In this document: positions 53,098 through 60,921 of the stretch, in pieces
Position numbering within the stretch: position 1 is the first letter of the stretch
How the letters are laid out: each line of letters starts with the position of its first letter
Assembly (NCBI RefSeq): GCF_002968295.1
Contig: NZ_CP134399.1
Location: forward strand, 5,332,001-5,396,000
DNA: 64,000 nucleotides
Source: Mycobacterium sp. ITM-2016-00317
GTDB lineage: Bacteria; Actinomycetota; Actinomycetes; Mycobacteriales; Mycobacteriaceae
Reading direction: 5' to 3'
Notes under the pieces: generated by a model
Told to the model about the DNA's origin: nothing
Database searches by the model: none
Seen by the model: only the letters and a program-made list of their open reading frames with translations
Program-made: the position numbers and the translations under genes

Positions 53098-53979
53098 ATG
53101 GAGCTGCGCCACCTGCGGTACTTCCAAGCCGTCGCCGAGGAGTTGCATTTCGGCCGCGCCGCCGAACGGCTGCACATCGCCCAGCCTCCGCTGTCCCAGC
53201 AGATCCGTCAGCTGGAACGCGAGGTCGGCGTGCGGCTGCTGGACCGGTCCACCCGCAGCGTCGAGCTGACCGCCGCAGGCCGGGCGTTCCTGGACCGCAC
53301 GATCAGGATCCTCGGCGCGGTCGACGAGGCATGCGATCAGGCCCGCCGGATCGCCGACGGAGTGGAGGGCCACCTGGTCATCGGCTGCGTCGGTTCGGCC
53401 ACGTACTCGCTGCTGCCGCGCCTGGTGCGCGAGCTGCGGGTGGCGCTGCCCGCGGTCGACCTGCGGGTGCGGGGCGAGATGTTGGCGACCGCACAGCTGG
53501 CGGCCCTGCACAGCAAGGACATCGACCTGGCGTTGATGCGCCCGCCGGTCGACGATCCCGCGGTGACCACCGAGACGCTGCGGCACGACCGGTTGCTGAT
53601 CGCGCTGCCCGCCGGGCACCGGTTCGCCGAACGCGCCGAGATCGCGCTGGCAGACCTGCACGACGAGGACTTCATCAGCCACGCCGGGCACGGCCGGTCC
53701 CGGATGAGCACGCTGGTGGCCGGCCTGTGCCTGGACGCCGGGTTCCGCCCGCGCATCCGGCACGAGGTCGCGGAGACCTCGACGTTGGTGACACTGGTGG
53801 CCGCGGGCCTGGGCGTGGCGGTGGTCCCCGAGCCGACCGCGGCGCTGGAGATCGGCGGGGTCTGTTATCGGCCGCTGGCCAGCCCCGGCGCGACGGTCGC
53901 GCTGCTGGCGGCCTACCCGACCGCGGACGCGTCGCCGCTGATCGCCAACGTCGTCGACGTCCTACGCGCCACCGCCTGA
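53098..53979 (+). CDS. LysR-type regulator divergent from pcaFDIJ
   Basis: A 293-aa LysR protein with HTH MELRHLRYFQAVAEELHFGRAAERLHIAQPPLSQQIRQLE and an effector-binding domain. It resembles catR at the N-terminus but is clearly a separate protein. Divergent placement from pcaF and the paired direct repeats between them suggest a PcaQ-like activator of the lower pathway, sensing 3-oxoadipate or muconate. ATG 53098 matches the LysR start; a start at 53068 would lie in the operator. Confidence 0.87.
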   Translation: MELRHLRYFQAVAEELHFGRAAERLHIAQPPLSQQIRQLEREVGVRLLDRSTRSVELTAAGRAFLDRTIRILGAVDEACDQARRIADGVEGHLVIGCVGSATYSLLPRLVRELRVALPAVDLRVRGEMLATAQLAALHSKDIDLALMRPPVDDPAVTTETLRHDRLLIALPAGHRFAERAEIALADLHDEDFISHAGHGRSRMSTLVAGLCLDAGFRPRIRHEVAETSTLVTLVAAGLGVAVVPEPTAALEIGGVCYRPLASPGATVALLAAYPTADASPLIANVVDVLRATA

Positions 53980-54031
53980 GCTGCCGAGGTCGGCGGGTCA
54001 CCGATGATCTGTCGGTGCGCTGCGGCACGAT

Positions 54032-55690
54032 ATGCGCATGCTTCCCGGCGACAGAGGTGACGACGCCGCGCTGCGCAAGGCGCGCGGCGCGTTCTTCACT
54101 CCTGCTCCGGTGGCACGGTTCCTGACCGACTGGGCGGTGCGCGATCCCGGGCACGCGGTGCTCGAACCCTCCTGCGGGGAGGCGGTTTTCCTGCACGAGA
54201 TCGGGCGCCGCGGCGGCCACACCGGCCCGCTGGTCGGTGTGGAGATCCATCCCGACTCGGCCCTGGAGTCACAACGCGGCCTGCGTGCGCACGGGGTCGA
54301 TGCGGTCATCCACAACCAGGACTTCTTCTCCCACAACGAGTTCGGCCGCTACGACGCGGTGGTCGGCAACCCGCCGTACGTGCGGTACCAGGATTTCGCC
54401 GGCGAGGCCCGGGCCCGCGCGCGGCAGGCGGCGCTGCGCGCAGGCGTGACGCTGTCCAACCTGGCGTCGTCGTGGGCCGCGTTCACCGTGCATTCGGCGC
54501 TGCACCTGCGCCCGGGTGGCCGGCTGGGCCTGGTGCTGCCCGCCGAACTGCTCAGCGTCAACTACGCCGCCGGGGTGCGCGAGTACCTGATGGACCACTT
54601 CGCCTCGGTCGGCCTGGTGCTGTTCGACGAGCGCGTGTTCCCAGGTGTGCTGGAGGAGGTCGTACTGCTGCTGGCCGACGGCTACCAACCCGACGGCGGC
54701 ACCGGCGCCCAGCACATGCAGCTGTCCCAGGTCCGCGACGCCGAGGGCCTGGCCCAGCTGACCGGGTCGCGGAGGTGGAGCCCGCCGGGCAACGGCGCGA
54801 AGTGGTCGGCCGGTCTGATGTCGGCGGCCGGCCTGTCGGCGTTCGAGGCCGTGGCGGGCGGGGACGGGTTCACGTTCCTGGAGACCTGGGGTGACACCAC
54901 GCTGGGCATGGTGACGGGCAGCAACCGCTTCTTCACGCTCTCCCCCGCCAAGGTCGACGCGCTCGGACTGGCGCCGTCGGACCTGCTGCCGCTGTCGCCG
55001 CCGGGTTCGCGCCATCTGCGCGGGCTGGCCCTGACGCCGAATGCGCTGCGCGCCCTGGGCGAGGCCGGCCAGTCGACCTACCTGTTCCGGCCCGCCGGGG
55101 AGCCCACGGCCGCGGCCCGGCACTACATCGCCTCCGGTGAGGATCTCGACGTGCACCTGGCCTACAAATGCCGGGTACGCACCCCGTGGTGGCGGGTGCC
55201 TTATCTGCGGCCCGCCGACCTGCTCCTGACCTACATGAACGCCGACACACCGCGGCTGACCAGCAACCGTGCCCGCGTGCACCACCTGAACTCGGTGCAC
55301 GGGGTCTACCTGCGGGAGGACCTGCGTGGGCTCGGCACCGGCCTGTTGCCGCTGGCGTCGCTGAACTCGGTGACCCTGCTGGGCGCCGAGACGGTGGGCC
55401 GCGCCTACGGTGGTGGGATGCTCAAGATCGAACCCCGGGAAGCCGACGTGCTTCCGGTGCCGTCCCCGGACCTGTTGCGGCGCAACACCGATCAGCTTCG
55501 CCAGGTACGTCCCGCAGTGGCCGCCCGGCTGCGTGCGGGCCTGCTGCTCGACGCGGTCGCCCTGGTCGACGACGCGCTCCTGCTGGCCACCTCGACGCTG
55601 TCCGAACGTGCGCTGCGCGCGGTCCGCCGCGATCACGCCGCACTCACCGCACGTCGCCTCGCCCGTGGAAAAGCCAACGGTGCCAGGTAA
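54032..55690 (+). CDS. N6-adenine DNA methyltransferase of a restriction-modification pair
   Basis: A 552-aa class gamma (M.TaqI-like) methyltransferase. The SAM motif I is VLEPSCGEAVFL, preceded by the motif X segment ARGAFFTPAPVARFL. The catalytic motif IV is NPPYVRYQDF. The last ~300 residues form a target-recognition-like domain. It should methylate adenine at a specific DNA site to protect against the downstream enzyme, whose start lies inside its 3' end. No type I specificity or motor subunit is present, so a type II system is most likely. Recognition sequence unknown. Confidence 0.85.
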   Translation: MRMLPGDRGDDAALRKARGAFFTPAPVARFLTDWAVRDPGHAVLEPSCGEAVFLHEIGRRGGHTGPLVGVEIHPDSALESQRGLRAHGVDAVIHNQDFFSHNEFGRYDAVVGNPPYVRYQDFAGEARARARQAALRAGVTLSNLASSWAAFTVHSALHLRPGGRLGLVLPAELLSVNYAAGVREYLMDHFASVGLVLFDERVFPGVLEEVVLLLADGYQPDGGTGAQHMQLSQVRDAEGLAQLTGSRRWSPPGNGAKWSAGLMSAAGLSAFEAVAGGDGFTFLETWGDTTLGMVTGSNRFFTLSPAKVDALGLAPSDLLPLSPPGSRHLRGLALTPNALRALGEAGQSTYLFRPAGEPTAAARHYIASGEDLDVHLAYKCRVRTPWWRVPYLRPADLLLTYMNADTPRLTSNRARVHHLNSVHGVYLREDLRGLGTGLLPLASLNSVTLLGAETVGRAYGGGMLKIEPREADVLPVPSPDLLRRNTDQLRQVRPAVAARLRAGLLLDAVALVDDALLLATSTLSERALRAVRRDHAALTARRLARGKANGAR

Positions 55691-56668
55691 ACCCAGCTCC
55701 AAATCGCTGGCCTGGCCGCTGTTCGACGCGATCGTCGACCGGGCGGAGTTCGCGACGGTCAACCCGTGGCGGGCCGACGGGTCCTTCGCGCCGGACTACA
55801 CCACGCTGCGCAAGCTGCTGGCGGTGCCGATCCTGCTGGGCGCCGAGAGCCGCTCAGGGGTGCCCGCGCTGGCCCTCGACGTGTGGGTCGCCTACGAGTT
55901 GCGGCGCGCGGCCTGGAACCGGACGCGGTCTGGCCGCGCGCGGAACCGCCGCGGGTCGTCGACCGCGACGTGCTGGCGTTCGTGAAGTCGATCCCGAAGG
56001 CGGCCGGACGCGACGAACTGCTGAAGCGACTGCGCAGCGGGTCCACCGCCGGGGTCGGCGCCGCGTCGGCGAACATCGCCGGCAAGAACTACTTCAAGCA
56101 GGTCGACGTGATCATGTCCTCGTGGCAGACCGGGCCGGAGCTGCTGATCTCGACCAAGCGGATGGACTCGTCGTTCGGCAAGAACGCCGCCAACCGCGTG
56201 GAGGAGTCCTACGGGGACGCCAAGAACCTTGCACTACGGCATCCGTTGGCAGCGTTGGGGTTCATGTACTGCCTCCGGTCCACCGCCTACACCGAAGAGC
56301 GCAGGCAGTTCGACTGGATCGCCGACCTGCTGATCAAGCTGGGCAGGGAGGCCGACGCGTACGACGCCTGTGCGCTGGTCGTGCCGGAGTGGGAGGGCGA
56401 CGCACCGCCGGAGGTGGTCGCCCCCGAACCCGAGGACGCGATCCTCGAGCTCTTCGACGTCGACGTCGAGGACGTCGACACGGAATCCACGGTCGACATC
56501 TCGGCACAGTTGGCCGCGCTGCCCGAGGTCATTCTGCGCACCGACCTGGTGCCTGACGAGCTCAGCCCCGCCCGGTTCTTCGCCGTGATGCTGACGATCG
56601 TGCTCGACAACTCCACCATCACCCAGCACGAGGAGGCCCGGCTGCGGCGCAGCCAAGCGCTGGGCTGA
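55680..56668 (+). pseudogene. Restriction endonuclease-like gene, apparently frameshifted
   Basis: GTG 55680 overlaps the methyltransferase end by 11 nt and starts VPGKPSSKSLAWPLFDAIVD. Coding continues to ...VAYELRRA, then must shift at about 55903-55912 (GCGGCC, one base short) into GLEPDAVWPRAEPPRVVDRDVLAFVKSIPKAA. The later half has GPELLISTKRMDSSFGKN...NRVEESYGDAKNLALRHPLAALGF, a block seen in type II restriction enzymes, with a possible PD-(D/E)xK-like lysine. An acidic linker follows. One added base gives 329 aa. If the shift is real, the cell keeps the methylase without the nuclease. Assignment rests on context and this block. Confidence 0.65.
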
Positions 56669-56692
56669 CGGGCATGAGAGGATCATGCACCC

Positions 56693-57610
56693 GTGCAGAC
56701 CGATCTTGCTGTCCAAGACGAAACGCGTCAGCGGCTCACGCGGGCGCGCCGCCGCTGGATCGTCATCCCGTTGTGCGCATTGGTGTTTCTGGCCGCGGTC
56801 TACTGGCTGGCAGTCCGCACCCGGACCGGGCAGGCAGTCGAGAACGCGGCGCTCTACGGCGCCGACCAGGTCGACCCGCGGGCGTTCCTGGCGGCCACGC
56901 GATTGCTCGACACCATCACGGTGACCTCGCTGGCTGCGGCGACGCTGCTGGTCGGCCTGATCGGGCTGCTGCGCCGCCAGGTGAGCCTGGCCGTCGCGGC
57001 GATGGCCGTCATCCTGGGCAGTCAGGCGGCCACCCAGATCTTGAAGTTCCTTGTGCTGCAACGCCCGAACCTTTTGGACACCGACCAGTACCTGGCCAAC
57101 ACGTTGCCCAGCGGACACACCACCGCCGCGATGTCGGTGCTGTTCGCCACGCTGATCGTGATGCCGTACCGGTTCCGCGGGGTCGCGATGTTCTTCGCGC
57201 TCAGCTGGGCGGTCGGCATCGGCGCCTACACCGTGATCGCGCAGTGGCACCGACTGTCGGACACGCTGGCCGCGGATGCCGTCGCCCTCGTGGTGGCCTG
57301 CGCGGCTTCGTATTTCCTGGCCCGCACCGGCCGGATCCGTGAGGTCGTCACCCCCGGTGCGGCGCGGTACACCTTGCGGACGGTGTTCGTCGCCACGGTC
57401 GCCGTGGTCGGCGCGGCGGCTGCGACGCTGGGCGCAGTGGCGCTGCTGGCCGCACTCGACCAGAACCTCGACTCGGCCGCCGAGTGGCGGCTGTTCCTGT
57501 CGGCCCAGTGGTTGGCCGCTGCGGGGTCGATCTTCGCCGCGCTGCTGTTCTGGTGGAGCTGGCACCGGGTGGAGACGAAGCGCCGGGGGGATCCCAGCGC
57601 GGTGCGCTGA
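56693..57610 (+). CDS. PAP2-family membrane phosphatase
   Basis: A 305-aa polytopic protein with about seven hydrophobic helices. The PAP2 signatures are KFLVLQRPN (motif 1 remnant KxxxxxxRP), LPSGHTTAAMS (motif 2, PSGH) and AQWHRLSDTLA (motif 3, replacing SRxxxxxHxxxD with HRxSD). It probably dephosphorylates a lipid or polyprenyl phosphate on the outer face. GTG 56693 is chosen by the start of a cytoplasmic basic N-terminus. Its last codons run into a 24-bp tandem repeat. Confidence 0.83.
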   Translation: MQTDLAVQDETRQRLTRARRRWIVIPLCALVFLAAVYWLAVRTRTGQAVENAALYGADQVDPRAFLAATRLLDTITVTSLAAATLLVGLIGLLRRQVSLAVAAMAVILGSQAATQILKFLVLQRPNLLDTDQYLANTLPSGHTTAAMSVLFATLIVMPYRFRGVAMFFALSWAVGIGAYTVIAQWHRLSDTLAADAVALVVACAASYFLARTGRIREVVTPGAARYTLRTVFVATVAVVGAAAATLGAVALLAALDQNLDSAAEWRLFLSAQWLAAAGSIFAALLFWWSWHRVETKRRGDPSAVR

Positions 57611-57660
57611 TCAAGCAGAAGCGCGGTGCGCTGATCAAGCAGAAGCGCGGTGCGCTGATC
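57597..57660. repeat. 24-bp tandem repeat, 2.7 copies
   Basis: Units at 57597-57620 and 57621-57644 are identical, with a partial third copy at 57645-57660. Each unit contains GCGCTGATCAAGCAGAA. The PAP2 stop codon lies in the first unit, so copy number can vary without altering the protein. Confidence 0.9.
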
Positions 57661-57667
57661 GGGTGCG

Positions 57668-57805
57668 CTAGGCCGTCGGCTCCTCGGTGTTCTTGTCCAC
57701 GTCCGGGGTGTCCGTGTCCGGATCCTTTTCGGTGTCGGCGGTGTCGGCGGGCTTTGAGGCCGCCGAACCCTCTTCGTCGTCGTAGATGCCTTTGCCGCGG
57801 GTCAT
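57668..57805 (-). CDS. 45-aa acidic mycobacterial protein (MTRGKGIYDDEE type)
   Basis: ATG 57805 opens a 45-codon frame: MTRGKGIYDDEEGSAASKP, then an Asp/Thr/Glu/Lys-rich tail (ADTADTEKDPDTDTPDVDKN) ending at TAG 57668. The MxRGKGIYDD start resembles short conserved mycobacterial proteins I have seen annotated as hypothetical. GAGAGG lies about 7 nt upstream. It begins 10 nt after the stop of the LLM gene on the same strand, so it is probably co-transcribed. It is strongly acidic and probably disordered. Function unknown. Confidence 0.7.
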   Translation of the reverse strand: MTRGKGIYDDEEGSAASKPADTADTEKDPDTDTPDVDKNTEEPTA

Positions 57806-57815
57806 GGGATGCCTC

Positions 57816-58802
57816 TCACTGCGATGCGGAGCGGAGCTTGTCCAGCAGCGGCGTTGCTGCTTCTTTCAGGAATGCGTCCTGGCTGTCACCGCCGACCTGG
57901 ATCAGCGCGATGTCGGTGAAGCCCGCCTCCCAGTATTCCCGGACCGCCTCGACGATGGCGTCCAGGTCGGGACCGCACGGGATGGATTCGGCGACGTCCT
58001 CCTTGCGCACGAACTGAGTGGCACCGTCGAAGCCCGCGGTGGTGGGCAGGTCGGAGTTGACGGCCCAGCCGCCGGCGAACCAGCGGAACTGGTCGTGCGC
58101 CCGGTCCACCGCGGCGTCGCGGTCGGTGTCCCAGCAGATCGGGATCTGCCCGATCACCCGCACGTCGCCCGGCAGCCCGGTCGCGCGCCGCGCGTCGTGC
58201 CAGGAGTCGACCAGATCCTTGTCCGGCTGGACGGCGATCAGGTGGTCGGCCAGCGGTGCGAACTGCTGCACCGATCTCTCCCCGGAGACCGCGGCCGCGA
58301 TGGGCACCGGCGCCTCCGGCACATCCCAGAGCCGAGCCGAGTCGACCTCGAAGTAATCGCCTTTCCAGTCGACCATGTCGCCGGTGTGCAACTCGCGGAT
58401 GATCTGGATGGCCTCTTTGAGCATCTCCTGCCGGCGCGCGATCGTCGGCCATCCCTGCCCGACGACGTGTTCGTTGAGGTTCTCCCCGCTGCCCAGCCCC
58501 AGTGTGAACCGGCCGTCGGCAAGCAACTGCAGGGTCGCGGCCTTCTGCGCCACGATCGCCGGGTGGTAGCGCATGGTCGGGCAGGTCACGTAGGTCATCA
58601 ACTCGACGCGTTCGGTGGCATGGGCGACCGCGCCCAGCACCGTCCAGGCGTGCGGGGCGTGCCCTTGAGCGGACAGCCACGGAAAGTAGTGATCGCTGGA
58701 CACCTCGAAGTCGAAGCCCGCCTCCTCTGCCGACACCGCATAGCGGACAAGATCTTTCGGGCCGCTCTGCTCGGTCATCAGGGTGTAGCCGAAACGCGTC
58801 AT
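57816..58802 (-). CDS. F420-dependent LLM oxidoreductase (glucose-6-phosphate dehydrogenase-like subfamily)
   Basis: A 328-aa TIM-barrel enzyme of the TIGR03557 type. EEAGFDFEVSSDHYFPWLSAQGHAP forms the F420-pocket start, VMTYVTCPTMRYHPAIVAQKAATLQLLADGRFTLGLGSGENLNEHVVG is the signature block, and SGERSVQQFAPLADHLIAVQP follows. Substrate is not determined; true Fgd1 lies elsewhere in mycobacteria. The ATG is at 58802; a downstream acidic 45-aa gene is 10 nt away. Confidence 0.87.
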   Translation of the reverse strand: MTRFGYTLMTEQSGPKDLVRYAVSAEEAGFDFEVSSDHYFPWLSAQGHAPHAWTVLGAVAHATERVELMTYVTCPTMRYHPAIVAQKAATLQLLADGRFTLGLGSGENLNEHVVGQGWPTIARRQEMLKEAIQIIRELHTGDMVDWKGDYFEVDSARLWDVPEAPVPIAAAVSGERSVQQFAPLADHLIAVQPDKDLVDSWHDARRATGLPGDVRVIGQIPICWDTDRDAAVDRAHDQFRWFAGGWAVNSDLPTTAGFDGATQFVRKEDVAESIPCGPDLDAIVEAVREYWEAGFTDIALIQVGGDSQDAFLKEAATPLLDKLRSASQ

Positions 58803-59108
58803 GGGCCCGGGGTACCCCGACCAATGAAGAAGAAACTGGCTTCGGTGGAGCCGGCATGGACCTCGCCGGACATTGCCGCCCGGGCGCATCGGCAACGTCC
58901 GGGACCAGGACACCGCGTAGTTTCCCAGGGCGGCAAGGTACTACGCCCGTTCCGGCCCATCGGCAGGGCAACCACAACGATCTCAGCAGGCGAGCCGGGG
59001 GTGGTCCCGGACGACCTGGGCCCGCAACCCCGGTCCTGCGCGCAGGGGCTGGCCAGGCCCGGGAGTGTCCACGTTGTCAATTCCGGTGGTGATCGACAGG
59101 ATGGTGCC
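58803..59108. other. Intergenic region between divergent LLM and membrane-protein genes
   Basis: About 306 bp with no supported gene. It holds a weak inverted repeat, CGTAGT-N18-ACTACG (58916-58945), and several GGGCC-rich stretches. I see no clear -10 hexamer for the rightward gene. Confidence 0.4.
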
Positions 59109-60269
59109 ATGACCTACAACGCCGGCGGATACGGTCCTCCCGGGTCACCGGCCCCCGGCGCAGCAACCCCCGGCTATCCCCCACCGGGATACCAGGGGTA
59201 CCCGCCCCCGCCGCCGTCCTGGCAGTCGCCCGGATACGCGCCTGGTTACCCCGGGTACGGGGGTCCCGCAAACCGCCCGCCGTACGGCCCGCCGGTCCTC
59301 AAACCCGGCGTCGTCCCGTTGCGCCCGCTGACGTTGTCCGACATCTTCAACGGGGCCGTGGCCTACATCCGGGCCAATCCCAAAGCGACGCTGGGTCTGA
59401 CGACCATCGTCGTGGTCGCGTCCCAGGTCATCGCGCTGCTGCTGTCCCTGTGGCCGTTCGCGTTCACCGGCCAGTTCGCCGAGTCGCTCGACGGTGACAC
59501 GGCGTCCACCGAGGTGCTGGTCAGTTGGATGGCCTCGAGCCTGGCCACGGTCATCACCACTGCGCTGTCCACCACGCTGCTCAGCGGCCTGCTCACCGTG
59601 GTGATCGGCCGCGCGGTGTTCGGCGCGGGCATCACGATCGGGGAGGCGTGGCGGCGGCTGCGTCCGCGGGCGTGGACGCTGATCGGGTTCACGGTCCTCA
59701 AGACGCTCGCGCTGATCGTGTGGTTCGGCCTGGTACTGCTGCTGATCGTGGTGACCGTGGCCGTGGTGGACGGGCCGCTCGCGTTTCTGATCGTGGCGCC
59801 GCTGGTGCTCGCCGCGGTGCTGGCCGCGATCTGGGCGTCGGTGATGCTGACGTTCGCCCCGGCGGCCATCGTGCTGGAGCGGCGCGACATCCTGACCTCG
59901 GTGAAGCGGTCGTTCGCGCTGATCAAGGGTGACTTCTGGCGGGTGTTCGGCATCTGGCTGCTGGCGGCGGTGGTGGCCCAGTTCATCGCGGGTGCGGTGT
60001 CGATCCCGTTCAGCATCGGCGGGCAGGTGGTGCTGACCGCGTCGGCGACCACCACCGCGGCGATGATCTCGATGGTGCTGTTCTCGGTTGGCGGCGCGGT
60101 CGGCCAGATCATCACCGGTCCGTTCAGCGCGGGGGTGACGGTCCTGCAGTACACCGACCGCCGGATCCGCGCCGAGGCGTTCGACCTGGTGCTGCAGACC
60201 GGTGCCGCGGCCGGGCCGCAGGCGCCTGCCGATTCGACGGACGATCTCTGGCTGACCGGCGCGCGCTGA
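59109..60269 (+). CDS. Polytopic membrane protein with Pro/Gly/Tyr-rich N-terminus (Rv3689 family)
   Basis: A 386-aa protein. Residues 1-75 are a low-complexity Gly/Pro/Tyr repeat (PPGYQGYPPPPP, YPGYGG), then LSDIFNGAVAYIRANPKATLGL leads into six or so hydrophobic helices. The membrane part resembles the glycerophosphoryl-diester phosphodiesterase membrane domain of Firmicutes and actinobacteria. It likely occupies the plasma membrane with the repeat in the cytoplasm. It is the first gene of a five-gene operon with DUF4129, DUF4350, moxR2 and DUF58. Function unknown. Confidence 0.82.
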   Translation: MTYNAGGYGPPGSPAPGAATPGYPPPGYQGYPPPPPSWQSPGYAPGYPGYGGPANRPPYGPPVLKPGVVPLRPLTLSDIFNGAVAYIRANPKATLGLTTIVVVASQVIALLLSLWPFAFTGQFAESLDGDTASTEVLVSWMASSLATVITTALSTTLLSGLLTVVIGRAVFGAGITIGEAWRRLRPRAWTLIGFTVLKTLALIVWFGLVLLLIVVTVAVVDGPLAFLIVAPLVLAAVLAAIWASVMLTFAPAAIVLERRDILTSVKRSFALIKGDFWRVFGIWLLAAVVAQFIAGAVSIPFSIGGQVVLTASATTTAAMISMVLFSVGGAVGQIITGPFSAGVTVLQYTDRRIRAEAFDLVLQTGAAAGPQAPADSTDDLWLTGAR

Positions 60270-60270
60270 C

Positions 60271-60921
60271 GTGTCGACGTTGGACATCGACCGCGACGCG
60301 GCGCGCGAGGCGGCACAGAACGAGCTCGCCAAGAGCATCTACCCCAAACCCTCGCCGATGGACCTGCTGCTGGACTGGATCGAGGAGCTGCTCTACCGGC
60401 TGACCGCCTCGGCGTCGAAGTTCCCCGGCGGCTGGTACACGGTCGCGGTGCTCGTGGTGCTGCTCGTCGTCGCGGTCGTGGTTGCGATCCGCATCGCGCG
60501 TCGCGCCATGCGCAGTGAGCGCAGCACCGCGGCGCCGCTGTTCGGCGACCACCTGCTCAGCGCCGCCGAGCACCGAGCCACCGCCGAACGCCATGCCGCC
60601 GAGGGTGATTGGGCTCCCGCGATCCGGCACCGGGTCCGGGCGGTCGCGCGCAGCCTGGAGGAGGACGGGGTCCTCGATCCCGTGCCGGGCCGGACCGCGA
60701 CCGAGCTGGCCCGCGACGCAGGCCGCGCACTGCCCGCGCTGGCCGGTGAATTGGCCCGCGCCGCAGAGACGTTCAACGACGTCACGTACGGCCAGCGGCC
60801 CGGCACCGAGGCGCAGTACCGGATGATCGCCGCACTGGATGAGGAGCTGGGCAGCCACACCTCGGGCCCGGCGGCCGCACAGACCGAACACACCCGTCAG
60901 CCGTGGGCGGAGGTGCGATGA
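60271..60921 (+). CDS. DUF4129 membrane protein (Rv3690 family)
   Basis: A 216-aa protein. One transmembrane helix (WYTVAVLVVLLVVAVVVAIRIA) sits near residue 60, followed by a soluble helical DUF4129 domain (HRATAERHAAEGDWAPAIRHRVRAVARSLEEDGVLDPVPGRTATELARDAG). DUF4129 domains are common beside MoxR/DUF58 modules and transglutaminase genes. GTG 60271 starts 1 nt after the preceding stop; its stop overlaps the DUF4350 start (ATGA). Confidence 0.85.
   Translation: MSTLDIDRDAAREAAQNELAKSIYPKPSPMDLLLDWIEELLYRLTASASKFPGGWYTVAVLVVLLVVAVVVAIRIARRAMRSERSTAAPLFGDHLLSAAEHRATAERHAAEGDWAPAIRHRVRAVARSLEEDGVLDPVPGRTATELARDAGRALPALAGELARAAETFNDVTYGQRPGTEAQYRMIAALDEELGSHTSGPAAAQTEHTRQPWAEVR

Noticed and set aside
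58916..58945. CGTAGT-N18-ACTACG inverted repeat
   Set aside because: Six-base arms with a long spacer and no promoter element beside it; not distinguishable from chance.
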